Shown here: positions 6,364 through 6,371 of the stretch, one piece after another
How the letters are laid out: each line of letters begins with the position of its first letter
Position numbering within the stretch: the first letter of the stretch is position 1
NCBI GenBank assembly: GCA_013043085.1
Contig: JABDOU010000258.1
Span: 1 to 6,371 of the forward strand
Reading direction: 5' to 3'
DNA: 6,371 nucleotides
From: Acidimicrobiia bacterium
Lineage (GTDB): Bacteria; Actinomycetota; Acidimicrobiia; Spongiisociales; SHLN01
The notes under the pieces: model-generated
Seen by the model: only the letters and a program-made list of their open reading frames with translations
Told to the model about the DNA's origin: nothing
The model's database searches: none
Position numbers and translations under genes: made by a program

Positions 6364-6371
6364 CATAAGCC

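Noticed and set aside
1..6371. CRISPR arrays, tRNA or rRNA genes, insertion sequences, phage genes
   Set aside because: No spaced repeats, cloverleaf, rRNA-like sequence, transposase or integrase was seen on either strand.

Overview
The window holds five protein-coding genes, read as plsB (cut by the left edge), then a three-gene cluster (HupE/UreJ-type metal permease, DUF6512 membrane protein, PEP-utilizing/rifampin-phosphotransferase-like enzyme), all on the + strand, and a divergent plsY-like gene on the - strand. Base composition looks moderately GC-rich (high fifties percent by eye), with GTG starts at two of the genes. The large PlsB most resembles the mycobacterial PlsB2 type as I remember it. 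I infer a high-GC Gram-positive relative, perhaps an uncultivated actinobacterial lineage such as Acidimicrobiia; the genus cannot be judged from this sequence.

Layout: 1-1853 is the C-terminal three quarters or so of an acyl-CoA/acyl-ACP glycerol-3-phosphate acyltransferase. 1854-1963 is a non-coding leader with a possible promoter, a small palindrome over its -10 and competing stem-loops that reach the ribosome binding site of the next gene. 1964-5486 is a tightly packed operon: both gene junctions are 4-base GTGA overlaps, so the three proteins are probably translated in a coupled way. 5487-5550 is a short convergent gap with no clear terminator but with tandem short repeats at its right end. 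5551-6282 (-) is the PlsY-family protein, and 6283-6371 is its upstream region with a strong hairpin at the window edge.

Functionally, the outer genes concern phospholipid synthesis (first acylation of glycerol-3-phosphate). The inner operon joins a predicted Ni/Co permease, an uncharacterised five-helix membrane protein and a soluble ATP-dependent dikinase-type phosphotransferase. That enzyme has the ATP-grasp - middle domain - C-terminal phosphohistidine order of rifampin phosphotransferase, and lacks the PEP/pyruvate TIM barrel of PEP synthase. Its substrate is unknown. The operon is the most likely place for an undescribed system. The PlsY-family protein lacks residues normally needed in catalytic motif 1, so it may not be an ordinary PlsY.
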